From: Candidatus Poribacteria bacterium
Lineage (GTDB): Bacteria > Poribacteria > WGA-4E > WGA-3G
Assembly (NCBI GenBank): GCA_022824265.1
Contig: JAJEAG010000042.1
Span: 62,001 to 126,000 of the forward strand
DNA length: 64,000 nucleotides
Direction of reading: 5' to 3'
The position numbers were made by a program, and so were the translations under genes. Position 1 is the stretch's first letter; each line of letters begins with the position of its first letter. The notes under the pieces were generated by a model. That model was not told the DNA's origin. It was given only the letters and a program-made list of their open reading frames with translations, and did not search any database. Shown here in pieces: positions 26,675 to 35,209 of the stretch.

Positions 26675-27949
26675 TTGAATATTCTGGTTATTGGACAAGG
26701 AGGACGTGAACATACCCTCGTTTGGAAGATCGCACAAAGTCCACTCGTCAATAAGATATATTGCACACCGGGAAACGCAGGCATCGCGCAAATCGCAGAA
26801 CTAATTCCGATAGGTGATAATTTTGCAGAACTTGCAGATTGGGCAGAATCTTCTAACATTGACTTAACAATAGTTGGTCCTGAAAACCCTTTAGCAGCAG
26901 GCATTGTTGATGTTTTTCGTGAGCACGGCTTAAGCGCATTCGGACCCGATAAACAAGCAGCACGACTTGAAGGAAGTAAGGATTTTGCTAAACAGTTGAT
27001 GGTGGATAACGAAATCCCAACTGCAGCATATCAAACGTTTGATGATCCAGACCAAGCAATAGACTATATCAAAACTATCAACACATCTGTCTTTGTCAAA
27101 GCGGATGGTTTAGCAGCTGGCAAAGGTGTAATTCCGGGACGCACCATTGAAGAGGCAACCCAAGCAGTCAAGACAATTTTAGTTGATAGAACGTTTGGGG
27201 AAGCAGGAGATAGTGTCGTCATTGAAGAGGAATTAATTGGGGAAGAAGCATCGTTTACTGTCCTTACCGACGGGAGCCACTGTATTCCATTTGTCAGTTC
27301 GCAAGATCACAAAATGTCTCACGACGGTGATACAGGGAAAAATACAGGAGGCATGGGAGCATATTCACCCGCACCTGTAATGACCCAAGAACTTCACGAC
27401 TATGTGATGGAAAGTGTTGTGTATCCCACTGTAAAGGGAATGGACAAAATCGGGTGCCTCTTCAAAGGTGTGTTATATGTTGGTCTGATGATTACAGATG
27501 CAGGTCCAAAGGTATTAGAATTCAACTGTCGGTTCGGAGACCCAGAGACACAAGTTCTTTTGCCACGACTAAAATCCGATCTTGTTCCTTTGATGATGGC
27601 ATGTATCGATGGAACACTTGATCAACACACAGATATAGCATGGCACACCGATGCAGCGGCTTGTATTGTAATGGCTTCAGGAGGATACCCAAATCCGTAT
27701 CAAACGGGGAAATCCATTACAGGTTTAGAAGATGCATGGTCAATTGATGGTCTGAATGTTTTCCATGCAGGAACAGAACAGGACGGTGATAACATCGTTA
27801 CCGCAGGTGGTCGAGTGTTAGGAGTTACCGCACTGGCAGATGACCTAAAAACTGCTATTGAAAAAGCATATCAAGGCATCGCTACCATCCATTTTGACGA
27901 AGCACATTGGCGTAAAGACATTGGATACCGAGCATTATCTCGAAGTTAA
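26675..27949 (+). CDS. purD: Phosphoribosylamine-glycine ligase
   Basis: GAR synthetase, the second step of de novo purine synthesis: phosphoribosylamine + glycine + ATP to GAR. The 424-residue length is typical. The N-domain begins NILVIGQGGREH, the ATP-grasp lobe has FVKADGLAAGKGV, and PCEPT-class motifs such as NTGGMGAYSPAPV, FNCRFGDPETQ and the C-terminal VFHAGT are intact. The start is a TTG at 26675, the only candidate with a proper ribosome site (AAGGA) before the conserved N-terminus. Other purine genes are not in the window; the following gene starts 28 bases later. Confidence 0.96.
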   Translation: MNILVIGQGGREHTLVWKIAQSPLVNKIYCTPGNAGIAQIAELIPIGDNFAELADWAESSNIDLTIVGPENPLAAGIVDVFREHGLSAFGPDKQAARLEGSKDFAKQLMVDNEIPTAAYQTFDDPDQAIDYIKTINTSVFVKADGLAAGKGVIPGRTIEEATQAVKTILVDRTFGEAGDSVVIEEELIGEEASFTVLTDGSHCIPFVSSQDHKMSHDGDTGKNTGGMGAYSPAPVMTQELHDYVMESVVYPTVKGMDKIGCLFKGVLYVGLMITDAGPKVLEFNCRFGDPETQVLLPRLKSDLVPLMMACIDGTLDQHTDIAWHTDAAACIVMASGGYPNPYQTGKSITGLEDAWSIDGLNVFHAGTEQDGDNIVTAGGRVLGVTALADDLKTAIEKAYQGIATIHFDEAHWRKDIGYRALSRS

Positions 27950-27977
27950 GAATTAAATCCGATATAGGTCTTAGGAC

Positions 27978-28493
27978 ATGACAGATGAACTCACTTATGC
28001 TATTGCAAAATGTTGTACACCTGAAGAAAATGACCCGATAATAGGGTATTTCAAGGAAGATAACTCCATTGCTGTCCACAAAACAACATGTCCAAATCTG
28101 ACCGGATTAAGAATGGAAAGATTGTTAGATGTGTCGTGGGAGGAGATTCAAAAATCCAATACACCAGATACCTCTCAAGATATACCTGTTGAGGTGGCAG
28201 AATTAGACGAAACAGATTATTTCATATTGAAGCATCATCAAGAATTAGGGATGGATTATTCCATCGTTGTTGCTGAAACATTGAGAATCCCACTTGATGA
28301 AATGCATAAAAGACACCGTAAATTAAGGGAACTTGGTGGCTTGAAACGTGTGGAAGGACGTATCATTCACTATAGAAAAAATATTGTTAAAGGTAAATGG
28401 ATAAAACATCGCAACCATACATATTATGAATTGACTTCTAAAGGCATGCAATGGATAAACGCCTTAGAAAAGATTTCGTCAAGTACTGATTGA
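27978..28493 (+). CDS. Rel-type zinc-finger (RIS/ZFD) domain fused to winged helix
   Basis: A 171-residue protein with two parts. Residues 7-48 match the zinc-finger/RIS domain found near the C-terminus of RelA/SpoT enzymes: AKCCTPEENDPIIGYF with Cys12-Cys13, then His34 and Cys38 (AVHKTTCPN) in the right spacing. Residues 60-165 form a winged-helix-like domain (EVAELDETDYFILKHHQ ... HTYYELTSKGMQWIN), similar in character to DUF2250 domains. There is no hydrolase or synthetase domain, so it is not an alarmone enzyme. In Rel the finger contacts the ribosome/tRNA; here regulation of transcription or RNA is possible. It follows purD by 28 bases. Confidence 0.65.
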   Translation: MTDELTYAIAKCCTPEENDPIIGYFKEDNSIAVHKTTCPNLTGLRMERLLDVSWEEIQKSNTPDTSQDIPVEVAELDETDYFILKHHQELGMDYSIVVAETLRIPLDEMHKRHRKLRELGGLKRVEGRIIHYRKNIVKGKWIKHRNHTYYELTSKGMQWINALEKISSSTD

Positions 28494-28525
28494 AGTCTTC
28501 ACATACATTATTAGGAGAATCTCAA

Positions 28526-29728
28526 ATGTTAGATGAAATGGCAAACCGTTTTGCTGAAAAAGAAAAACGCAAAACACGTATGAAATCAATAATATTGCTC
28601 TCACTTATTTTTCACATGAGTATAGCAATAGTATATCTTTTCTTGCCGTTGAGTGCAATCACTAATGAACAAGCAGACGCACTCGCTTTTGATCTATTTA
28701 AAGAACCAGATCCATTGCTTGAACGAAAACTTAGACCGAAACCGCCTTTATCAAAAAAGTTACTTAAGCCAGAGCAGAAACTCGCAAAAGATGCTGAGCA
28801 AAAAAAGATTGATGCCGCAAAGAATGAGCGTGACGAAGTCGTTAAATTGAGCGAAAGGATCGTTATCCATGATGTTGAAGTCAACAACGCACCTATAAAC
28901 GAACTGGTGCCCGATTTAATGACTGACGCAAAACTAAGGGAAGCCGAAGCCTCAAACCTTAGCCGACTCATTTCACAACCGGGACGCACTGATGGTGTTG
29001 GTCTTGTTACTGGACGTGTTCGCGCACGCGGTGATGGTTCAGGAAAATTTCGCGGTTCATCACAAGGCGGCGGTGGAGACGGACTCCTTGAAGGCGGTGG
29101 GGCTTCTGGTTACAAAGACCCACTCGGAATTATCAAATTCCTCAACGACCTTGACGGTCCACAAAATGTCGTCTACTGTCTTGACATTTCTGCAAGTATG
29201 CAAGCAGCTGGTCTTAACAAACTTGAATTAGCTCTCAATGCAGTTAAAGATTCAGTTCTAATGCTCGGAAGCGATGACACCTTCAATATTGTTCCATTTT
29301 CTACCAATGCCAGAATGATGAGTGAGAAACTTTTACCTGCAGACGAAAAGAACATAAAACATGCACTGTTTTATCTTGATTCTTTTACGCCAGAAAGCAT
29401 TCAGAATAATCGAGGAACTAACATACTCGCTGCGCTTGAAAAGGCTTTCACGCTTGACTCCTCTGTTATCGTTCTGGTTACAGATGGACTTCCCACTACA
29501 ATTAAGGGACACGAGATAGAAACTAATCCCCAAAAAATCCTCGATTATGTAAATGAAATCAATACCAATAAAGCCAGAATCTATGTCGTAGCACTTGAGA
29601 TTGATTTGAGGCTTTCCGTTGGTGCATATTTACTTGAAAATCTCGCTTATGAACATAACGGTGAAATCAAGGTTGTTGGGTCCAAAGACTTAGTTGAGAT
29701 GAACAAAAAAACCGGAAACACTGAATAA
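28526..29728 (+). CDS. Membrane-anchored von Willebrand factor A protein
   Basis: A 400-residue protein with a basic N-terminus, one transmembrane segment (about residues 18-40) and a Pro/Lys/Glu-rich linker resembling TonB or GltJ-type periplasmic stalks. A Gly-rich stretch (about 165-200) precedes a C-terminal VWA domain (about 215-395). The MIDAS motif Asp-x-Ser-x-Ser is present in CLDISASM and VTDG closes the metal site. The ATG at 28526 is chosen for its AGGAG; frames upstream only offer TTG. It begins 32 bases after the zinc-finger/winged-helix gene. A metal-dependent adhesion or complex-assembly role is inferred. Confidence 0.8.
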   Translation: MLDEMANRFAEKEKRKTRMKSIILLSLIFHMSIAIVYLFLPLSAITNEQADALAFDLFKEPDPLLERKLRPKPPLSKKLLKPEQKLAKDAEQKKIDAAKNERDEVVKLSERIVIHDVEVNNAPINELVPDLMTDAKLREAEASNLSRLISQPGRTDGVGLVTGRVRARGDGSGKFRGSSQGGGGDGLLEGGGASGYKDPLGIIKFLNDLDGPQNVVYCLDISASMQAAGLNKLELALNAVKDSVLMLGSDDTFNIVPFSTNARMMSEKLLPADEKNIKHALFYLDSFTPESIQNNRGTNILAALEKAFTLDSSVIVLVTDGLPTTIKGHEIETNPQKILDYVNEINTNKARIYVVALEIDLRLSVGAYLLENLAYEHNGEIKVVGSKDLVEMNKKTGNTE

Positions 29729-29731
29729 AGT

Positions 29732-30538
29732 ATGAACCAAAATTCCGCTACAGATACAATTCAACACTTCAGATTAGATGGCAAAGTAAGCCTTGTAAGT
29801 GGGGCAAGTCGTGGTATCGGCAGAGCAATGGCTGAAGGACTTGCAGGTGCAGGTTCGGATCTTGTCATCGCTGGCAGAGAGATTGATACACTCACTCCTG
29901 TTGCTGAACAAATTACCCAAGAAACCGGTAAAACCGTCCTTCCAATTCAAGCGGACGTTGGCAACCTACAAGACATTGATACCCTCGTTGACCAAACCGT
30001 CAGTACCTTCGGTAGACTTGACGTGCTGGTCAACAATGCAGGTGTCAATGTCCGAAACCCCGCACTGAAATTCTCCGAAGAAGATTGGGATTTCGTTACC
30101 GATGTCAACCTGAAGGGAGCATTCTTTCTTGCCAAAGCATGCGGTAAAGTCATGGAAAAACAGGGCAGTGGCAAGGTTATCAATACGCTCTCCCTGACCT
30201 CAGCGATAGGTCTGCCGACAAGTGTAGCATACACCGCAGCAAAAGGTGGTCTCCTGCAACTCACAAAGCTGCTTGCTGTGGAATGGGCAGAACACAACAT
30301 ACAGGTTAACGGCATTGCCCCAGGATTTATCAGAACAGAAATGACCGCACCCGCACGAGAAGATAGCAGAAACGAATGGATCTTAAATCGTACCCCTGCT
30401 GACAGATGGGGGGAACCAGAGGACTTAGCAGGCTTGACAATCTTCTTTGCATCTAACGCATCCGACTTCGTTACAGGTCAAATGGTCTTCGTGGATGGTG
30501 GATTTATGGCAGGAAGTGATTGGAGAAGGCAAAAATAG
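29732..30538 (+). CDS. Short-chain dehydrogenase/reductase (SDR)
   Basis: A classical SDR of 268 residues with SGASRGIG (23-30), NNAG (101-104), Tyr167 and Lys171 of the active site and a C-terminal FVTGQMVFVDGG. It is close in character to gluconate 5-dehydrogenase and 3-oxoacyl-ACP reductase-type enzymes; the substrate cannot be settled. It starts three bases after the VWA gene stop and ends one base before the next small gene, so it lies in the middle of a tight operon. Confidence 0.9.
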   Translation: MNQNSATDTIQHFRLDGKVSLVSGASRGIGRAMAEGLAGAGSDLVIAGREIDTLTPVAEQITQETGKTVLPIQADVGNLQDIDTLVDQTVSTFGRLDVLVNNAGVNVRNPALKFSEEDWDFVTDVNLKGAFFLAKACGKVMEKQGSGKVINTLSLTSAIGLPTSVAYTAAKGGLLQLTKLLAVEWAEHNIQVNGIAPGFIRTEMTAPAREDSRNEWILNRTPADRWGEPEDLAGLTIFFASNASDFVTGQMVFVDGGFMAGSDWRRQK

Positions 30539-30539
30539 T

Positions 30540-30755
30540 ATGGAAACACAGCCAGAACTTTCTCCGATGAAGCAAGCGGAACAACTTATTGCAGAATTTG
30601 AGATTGAAGGTGTATCACTATATGATCATAAACCTGTCCTCAGAATACAGGTCCCCGATTCTCAGTTCGCGCGTGTCCTTGAACTGCGGGATACCCTCGT
30701 TGAAAAATTAAAACCTACCGGTTTCCGTTTTATCTCCGTTGACCTTACAGGATAA
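30540..30755 (+). CDS. Free-standing LarE C-terminal-like domain, 71 residues
   Basis: A 71-residue protein. Its second half (PVLRIQVPDSQFARVLELRD, then GFRFISVDLTG at the end) closely resembles the C-terminal domain of LarE, the sulfur-insertion enzyme for the nickel-pincer cofactor, where the pattern is Arg-Ile-Glu-Val-Pro ... Gly-Phe-x-Tyr-Val-x-Leu-Asp-Leu. The PP-loop ATPase domain and catalytic cysteine of LarE are absent, and the match stops at the Gly where LarE continues with the Arg-Ser-Gly segment. It starts one base after the SDR stop. It may be a remnant, or a stand-alone domain. Confidence 0.6.
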   Translation: METQPELSPMKQAEQLIAEFEIEGVSLYDHKPVLRIQVPDSQFARVLELRDTLVEKLKPTGFRFISVDLTG

Positions 30756-31312
30756 TAATGATTGTTATCTTTTCTATGTACTGTAATGTCATTAAAACAA
30801 CCCAAAGAAGTTCTCTAATGAGCATTTTAGCACTTTTCTGCAAAATAGAAGTTTCGTCAATTTTCAAGTGAATGTGGTTTCTGCCTTAAGTGCTTATCAG
30901 TTTTTGGAGAATAAACCCTCGGTGAACCTGCGTGAACTTCAGCAAATCAACGATGGACTTATGCTTTTTAACTTCTGAACTTTTTTCAAACTCACGTTAA
31001 TTTAACGTGAGTTCGGAATAAATAACTTATGGAATTGGCTGAATCCACATCCTAAATTCCGTTAGCACTGTTTCAGGTAGAAGCATCCGAATTTTCAGAG
31101 TCATTCTTGATAAAACAGGTCATAATAGTCCTGTAAAACCATACTGTATATAGGTTTGTGGCACATGAATAAATTGTGAAAATTTCCCTCTGACTCTGAA
31201 AACTCTGAATCTTTAGAACGTCAGTAATGTAATTATCATCATATCAAAAGGTTTCCTACTGGCACACAATACTATCATTAATCGAACTCACGTTAATTTA
31301 CATAATCTCATA
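30756..31312. other. Intergenic region with palindrome
   Basis: No gene is seen in 557 bases. A near-perfect palindrome AACTCACGTTA / TAACGTGAGTT lies at 30989-31013, and its half sequence recurs at 31284-31300 (GAACTCACGTTAATTTA). Neither has a T-run. The downstream gene converges, so this may act as a bidirectional stop or be another dispersed repeat. Confidence 0.45.
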
Positions 31313-32467
31313 TTATTCTTCTGCTAAAGTGCGTAATTGATTGACCATTTGTATCACTTCATTCGCGACGGTATCTACCTCCGCTGCCGTATTGTAACGT
31401 CCTAAACCGAAACGGACAGCAGTTATCGCTAACTCATTAGGTATACCCATCGCTACTAATACGTGTGATGCGGTGACAGATTCAGAATCACACGCCGAAC
31501 CTGTTGATACAGCAACGCTTTTGAGTCCTGCCAAAAGTGAATGGCTTTGCACCCCCGCAAAACAGAGATTTAAGTTGCCTAACAAACGGTTTTCTGGATG
31601 ACCGTTGAGATGAATATCTGTTAATTCAGATGCTAATTTCTGGAAGAGTGTATCGCGCAAAGGACCAACGACTTTTTCCTCCGTTTTCATCTCCATTGCT
31701 GTCTGACACGAGGCACACGCCGCACCCAAACCGACAATTCCTGCTACATTCAGTGTTCCAGGGCGAACACCTGCCTCCTGACCACCGCCAAAAAACAAAG
31801 GATTAAGCTTAATTCCATCTCTGATGTAGAGTACACCAATGCCTTTCGGTCCGTAAATCTTATGAGCAGTGATTGAAGCCATATCAATCCCTAATATATC
31901 CACACTCGACTCAAGTTTACCGATACCTTGCACCGCATCAGAATGGAACAATACGCCATGTTTTGAAGCAATTTTGGCGATGTCCTGTATAGGATTGATT
32001 GTTCCTACTTCGTTATTTGCATACATGAAACTCAGCAATACGGTTTTCGGTGTTATCGCTGCTTCAACATCATCAGGATTTACCATACCGTATTTATCTA
32101 CTGGAAGATAGGTGGTTTCAAATCCCTCTCTGTCTAAGACGTGACATGTATCAAGCACAGCATGATGTTCTGCTGTGCTTGTGATTATGTGGTTACCCTT
32201 GTCCTTTGACGCATAAGCAACACCTGCAATAGCGAGATTATCAGATTCCGTTGCACCACTTGTAAAGACAATTTCCTTTGGTAAGCAACTGAGAAGGTTT
32301 GCTACCTGTTGGCGTGCTTTGTCCACCGCATCTTTTGCATAAACACCAAACGGATGTGTGCTTGATGCATTACCGAAATGATTCGTTAAATACGGCAGCA
32401 TTGCATCTAACACTTCCGGTGCGATTGGTGTTGTTGCATGATTATCCATGTAGATGATGTCATTCAC
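31313..32467 (-). CDS. Cysteine desulfurase (NifS/IscS class)
   Basis: A 384-residue PLP enzyme that takes sulfur from cysteine for Fe-S clusters and thio-cofactors. MDNHATTP opens the protein, FTSGATESDN and HSDAVQGIG are family motifs, PLP Lys203 is in SITAHKIYGPKG, and the catalytic Cys326 is in TGSACDSES within a class I loop. Whether it is IscS or NifS by function cannot be told: no IscU, IscA or nif genes are adjacent. The start is a GTG (32465-32467) without a clear ribosome site; the ATG six codons later (MDNHATTP) is the alternative. Confidence 0.92.
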   Translation of the reverse strand: MNDIIYMDNHATTPIAPEVLDAMLPYLTNHFGNASSTHPFGVYAKDAVDKARQQVANLLSCLPKEIVFTSGATESDNLAIAGVAYASKDKGNHIITSTAEHHAVLDTCHVLDREGFETTYLPVDKYGMVNPDDVEAAITPKTVLLSFMYANNEVGTINPIQDIAKIASKHGVLFHSDAVQGIGKLESSVDILGIDMASITAHKIYGPKGIGVLYIRDGIKLNPLFFGGGQEAGVRPGTLNVAGIVGLGAACASCQTAMEMKTEEKVVGPLRDTLFQKLASELTDIHLNGHPENRLLGNLNLCFAGVQSHSLLAGLKSVAVSTGSACDSESVTASHVLVAMGIPNELAITAVRFGLGRYNTAAEVDTVANEVIQMVNQLRTLAEE

Positions 32468-32542
32468 AAGGATTATACCTTTGCTACAAGAGCGTTTATA
32501 CCAATTCTAATAAACAGTGTATCTATATCTATCAGTATCCAG

Positions 32543-32616
32543 TATGAGCGAGCCGGGAATCATGCAGAATACCGTGCGCGTACTCTACCAATGGCATTCG
32601 TACCAGTGATTTCTCG
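32543..32616. repeat. Imperfect hairpin repeat
   Basis: GAGCGAGCCGGGAATCA and TGATTTCTCGGTCGCTC form an imperfect 17-bp inverted repeat; the loop carries TGGCATTCGTACCAG, related to the GGCATTC hairpins at 24199 and 26437. Confidence 0.55.
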
Positions 32617-32691
32617 GTCGCTCCTACAAGTGAAATGTCTAATTATTTTCATAATTCGTCATATAGGTGAAGAGCGGATGGATTGTGCCTA

Positions 32692-33729
32692 CTACAATTG
32701 TTTTCTGAACATATCCATCATTCCATCTGGTGGATCAAAAGGTAAGTCAATAACGGTGTGACTTAAACCGCTATAGTAGATTCCAAGAAGCAGATTGAAT
32801 TCCGCAAGTGATTGAGAGAGATGCGTAGGATGCACCTTGCTTTCATCGTCAAGCCAATTAAACACAGCCTCAGTCAAATTTGTTTGTGCAACAGCATTTT
32901 GCGCGCCGTAATTGAGATCTCCACCTTCATAACCACCTTCGGGTGTGTAACGTTCCCAACTATCAAACCGCCAGTGTACAAATCCCGTTTCTCCAAAGAC
33001 ACAGACGCGTTTATGTCTGCTACTCCCAGTTTCCGGCAATACACGCGGTGCCATCTCTGGACCAAAGGCTACAGAGGCTTGTACACCGTTTTCATAAGTG
33101 ACTCTCCCATTAGCGTTAGCAGGAGAGGGTTGTGCTCCATCCAACTTTCCTGCACCTGCTATTTGTCCCATCACTTTTACAGGTTGTGAATTATCAATGT
33201 AGGATGAGACTAACTGAAGTACGTGTGGTGCTTGGTCTACGGGTGGGTTTCGTGCACTTGCTTCAATAAACTTTATTGCACCTATTTTGCCTTCCGCAAC
33301 ATCTTGTTTTAACTCAAGATTTTTGGGGTGGAAGTTTAGTTGTGTGTTGATAACAATTTTTGTCTTAGTGCGTTTAGAAAGTTCATAGATTTGCCGCCAG
33401 TCTTCACTTTCAACTGCAATCGGTTTCTCAATAATCACTGCGGGAACGTTGTGTTCAGAAGCTTGATTCAGCAGTGAATACCGAATACGTTCATTGGTCC
33501 CTCGTAAAACAGGGGCAGTCACAATATGTAAGAGATCTGGTTTCTCTTTTGAGAGCATTTCATCAAAGTCGGTGTAACGTGTATCAATCTTGAATTCCTC
33601 TCCAAAACCTTCAAGTAAGTCTTCCTTCATGTCACAGATAGCAGCGAGTTTACCACCTTTTACATTATCGTAAGCACGTGCATGCGCACGCGCCCGTCCA
33701 CGACAACCTAATATTGCACACTTGTACAT
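32692..33729 (-). CDS. Gfo/Idh/MocA family oxidoreductase
   Basis: A 345-residue dehydrogenase. The Glu-Lys-Pro motif is at 101-103. The nucleotide loop is atypical, GCRGRARAH at residues 8-16 instead of GxGxxG, a variant seen in part of this family. Active-site context such as TQLNFHPKN is present. The ATG at 33729 has AAGGAG at seven bases and beats an upstream in-frame start 57 bases away. A TATAAT and a palindrome (33749-33782) lie just upstream. Confidence 0.88.
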   Translation of the reverse strand: MYKCAILGCRGRARAHARAYDNVKGGKLAAICDMKEDLLEGFGEEFKIDTRYTDFDEMLSKEKPDLLHIVTAPVLRGTNERIRYSLLNQASEHNVPAVIIEKPIAVESEDWRQIYELSKRTKTKIVINTQLNFHPKNLELKQDVAEGKIGAIKFIEASARNPPVDQAPHVLQLVSSYIDNSQPVKVMGQIAGAGKLDGAQPSPANANGRVTYENGVQASVAFGPEMAPRVLPETGSSRHKRVCVFGETGFVHWRFDSWERYTPEGGYEGGDLNYGAQNAVAQTNLTEAVFNWLDDESKVHPTHLSQSLAEFNLLLGIYYSGLSHTVIDLPFDPPDGMMDMFRKQL

Positions 33730-33748
33730 ACATTTCTCCTTAAGTGTT

Positions 33749-33782
33749 ATTATACCTAATTCTATACCTATGCGATAGAATT
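33749..33782 (-). promoter_or_regulatory. -10 box with overlapping palindromic operator-like site
   Basis: Minus-strand TATAAT (33749-33754) lies 20 bases before the ATG. Four bases upstream of it sits AATTCTAT / ATAGAATT (33758-33765 and 33775-33782) with a nine-base loop, in the promoter spacer. A related AATTCTATGCATAGG recurs at about 33829-33843. No good -35 box is seen. A local regulator-binding site is inferred. Confidence 0.4.
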
Positions 33783-33849
33783 GCATTTAGCATATCCGTT
33801 ATTATATGCTGAATGCACATTTAAAGCAAATTCTATGCATAGGTAACAA

Positions 33850-34172
33850 GGATGTTTAGTTTTCGGTTTTTCTGATATAGTTTTCACAATTCAATAGGAA
33901 CTCGGTATGTCGTGTAGAGCGGTACGACACCCATAAGCGTCAATTTAAGAAGGAGATGCGTTGTAGTCGCGCAATTCAGTGCGTCTCGGACATTCCGTAG
34001 GGGCGAGGTCGCCTCGTCCGCATCCTTACATACAGTCCTGTAGATCGGAGCGAGCAAAGCGACCTCCGACATGTTCTCTGAACCAGGATTTGCAAGATGG
34101 ACAGAGTTTTCAGGATAAGAGGTCGTTCCTACAGAAGAGGAAGACTTTATTTGGAAAACTGAATGGCTCTGA
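33850..34172. repeat. Composite hairpin island
   Basis: About 320 bases of dispersed repeat modules: TTTAGTTTTCGGTTTTTCTG at the left end; CCATAAGCGTCAATTTAAG (33930); the GTAGTCGCGCAATTCAG module (33963); GTAGGGGCGAGGTCGCCTCG (34007); CAGTCCTGTAGATCGGAGCG to CTCCGACATG (about 34034-34073), itself a hairpin; TCTGAACCAGGATTTGCA (34078). The right end is GAAAACTGAATGG (34155), complementary to the end seen at 36230. No gene. Confidence 0.7.
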
Positions 34173-34224
34173 TATTTGTACATTTGTACTTGTCACGTCT
34201 CCTTGTAAATGCTAAACTCATAAC

Positions 34225-35130
34225 ATGAGAGTCTTTATTCAGATCGGTCACGGCATCATTGGGGCTGCTGTAATATCGTCCCTCTGTATCTTCCAAGCAG
34301 GTAGTTTCGGTGAAGCACGACATACTATCAGCATCATAGGGGCAATTGCTATTCTTATAGCAAGTCTCTATCTTCTCAGAAGCCGATGGATACGGTGGGG
34401 GAATCGGCAATTATGGCTAAAATACCATCAACGGCTTGCATCCCTTGGTCTGTGTCTTGTGCTGTTCCACTCTGCATTTCATCCGCTTGTATGGCATTCA
34501 TGGCTAACCTTTATTCTTGCATTGTCAAACTTAGGCACAGGAATAGCAGTCAGTCTCACTGCTCGTAAAACACGACAGATACTGCTGAAATTCCACCTTA
34601 TACTTGCACCAATTCTGTTGATTAGTATAGTCTTTCACGGGCAAGCAAAACTTGACCATGATGACTTCTTTCCACTTACCGATGTGCATGATGTTCCGTG
34701 TGCGAAATGCCACACATCTGATCCCTTACTTTTTCATGTTGATACCACACCACAAAATCAACTGGACACTTCCAACATGATTCCTGAAGATTTACACTGG
34801 TGGTTCATACAACACGACGTAAAGATGTCGGCAACTGCTATAATATCGATCAAGGAAATTGGTAAGACATGGAAAATTGACGACAAAGAAAATCACCGTA
34901 GTTATATTGCGAAGAAAAAATCGGATCAACTTGCCCTCTTCGCCGACACTCCTTACCGCAGTTACACCTGCATCACCTGCCACGAGCATAACACACCTGA
35001 AATCATTTCTGCCCATGAACTCCACGGTGTTACCGATTCTTACAGATGCCTCGTGTGTCATCAGACTGAATTAAACGGTATACGATACGGTAGACAACGC
35101 ACGAATTGGGACTACGACCCGAATTGGTAG
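34225..35130 (+). CDS. Membrane b/c-type multihaem cytochrome
   Basis: A 301-residue protein with four or five transmembrane segments (about 4-24, 34-52, 68-90, 92-112, 122-138) followed by a soluble domain with three haem-c motifs, CAKCH (159-163), CITCH (249-253) and CLVCH (275-279). Several histidines lie inside the membrane part (His9, His68, His82, His86, His91, His124, His138), suggesting b-type haem as in ferric-reductase-like or cytochrome b561-like domains. The C-terminal domain should be extracytoplasmic. Electron transfer across the membrane is inferred. I cannot assign a named family; no partner oxidoreductase is adjacent. Confidence 0.7.
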   Translation: MRVFIQIGHGIIGAAVISSLCIFQAGSFGEARHTISIIGAIAILIASLYLLRSRWIRWGNRQLWLKYHQRLASLGLCLVLFHSAFHPLVWHSWLTFILALSNLGTGIAVSLTARKTRQILLKFHLILAPILLISIVFHGQAKLDHDDFFPLTDVHDVPCAKCHTSDPLLFHVDTTPQNQLDTSNMIPEDLHWWFIQHDVKMSATAIISIKEIGKTWKIDDKENHRSYIAKKKSDQLALFADTPYRSYTCITCHEHNTPEIISAHELHGVTDSYRCLVCHQTELNGIRYGRQRTNWDYDPNW

Positions 35131-35143
35131 ATTCCTCAACCAA

Positions 35144-35183
35144 TAAAAAAGGCTTGAACCCAGTGTAATACCGAATTCAAGCC
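35144..35183 (-). terminator. Rho-independent terminator of LamG gene
   Basis: GGCTTGAA (35151-35158) and TTCAAGCC (35176-35183) form an 8-bp stem with a 17-base loop. On the minus strand the stem is followed by a T-run (complement of AAAAAA, 35145-35150). It lies 27 bases past the LamG gene stop and also near the end of the convergent cytochrome gene. Confidence 0.7.
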
Positions 35184-35209
35184 AACAACAAAAACTGACT
35201 TCTAAAGTA

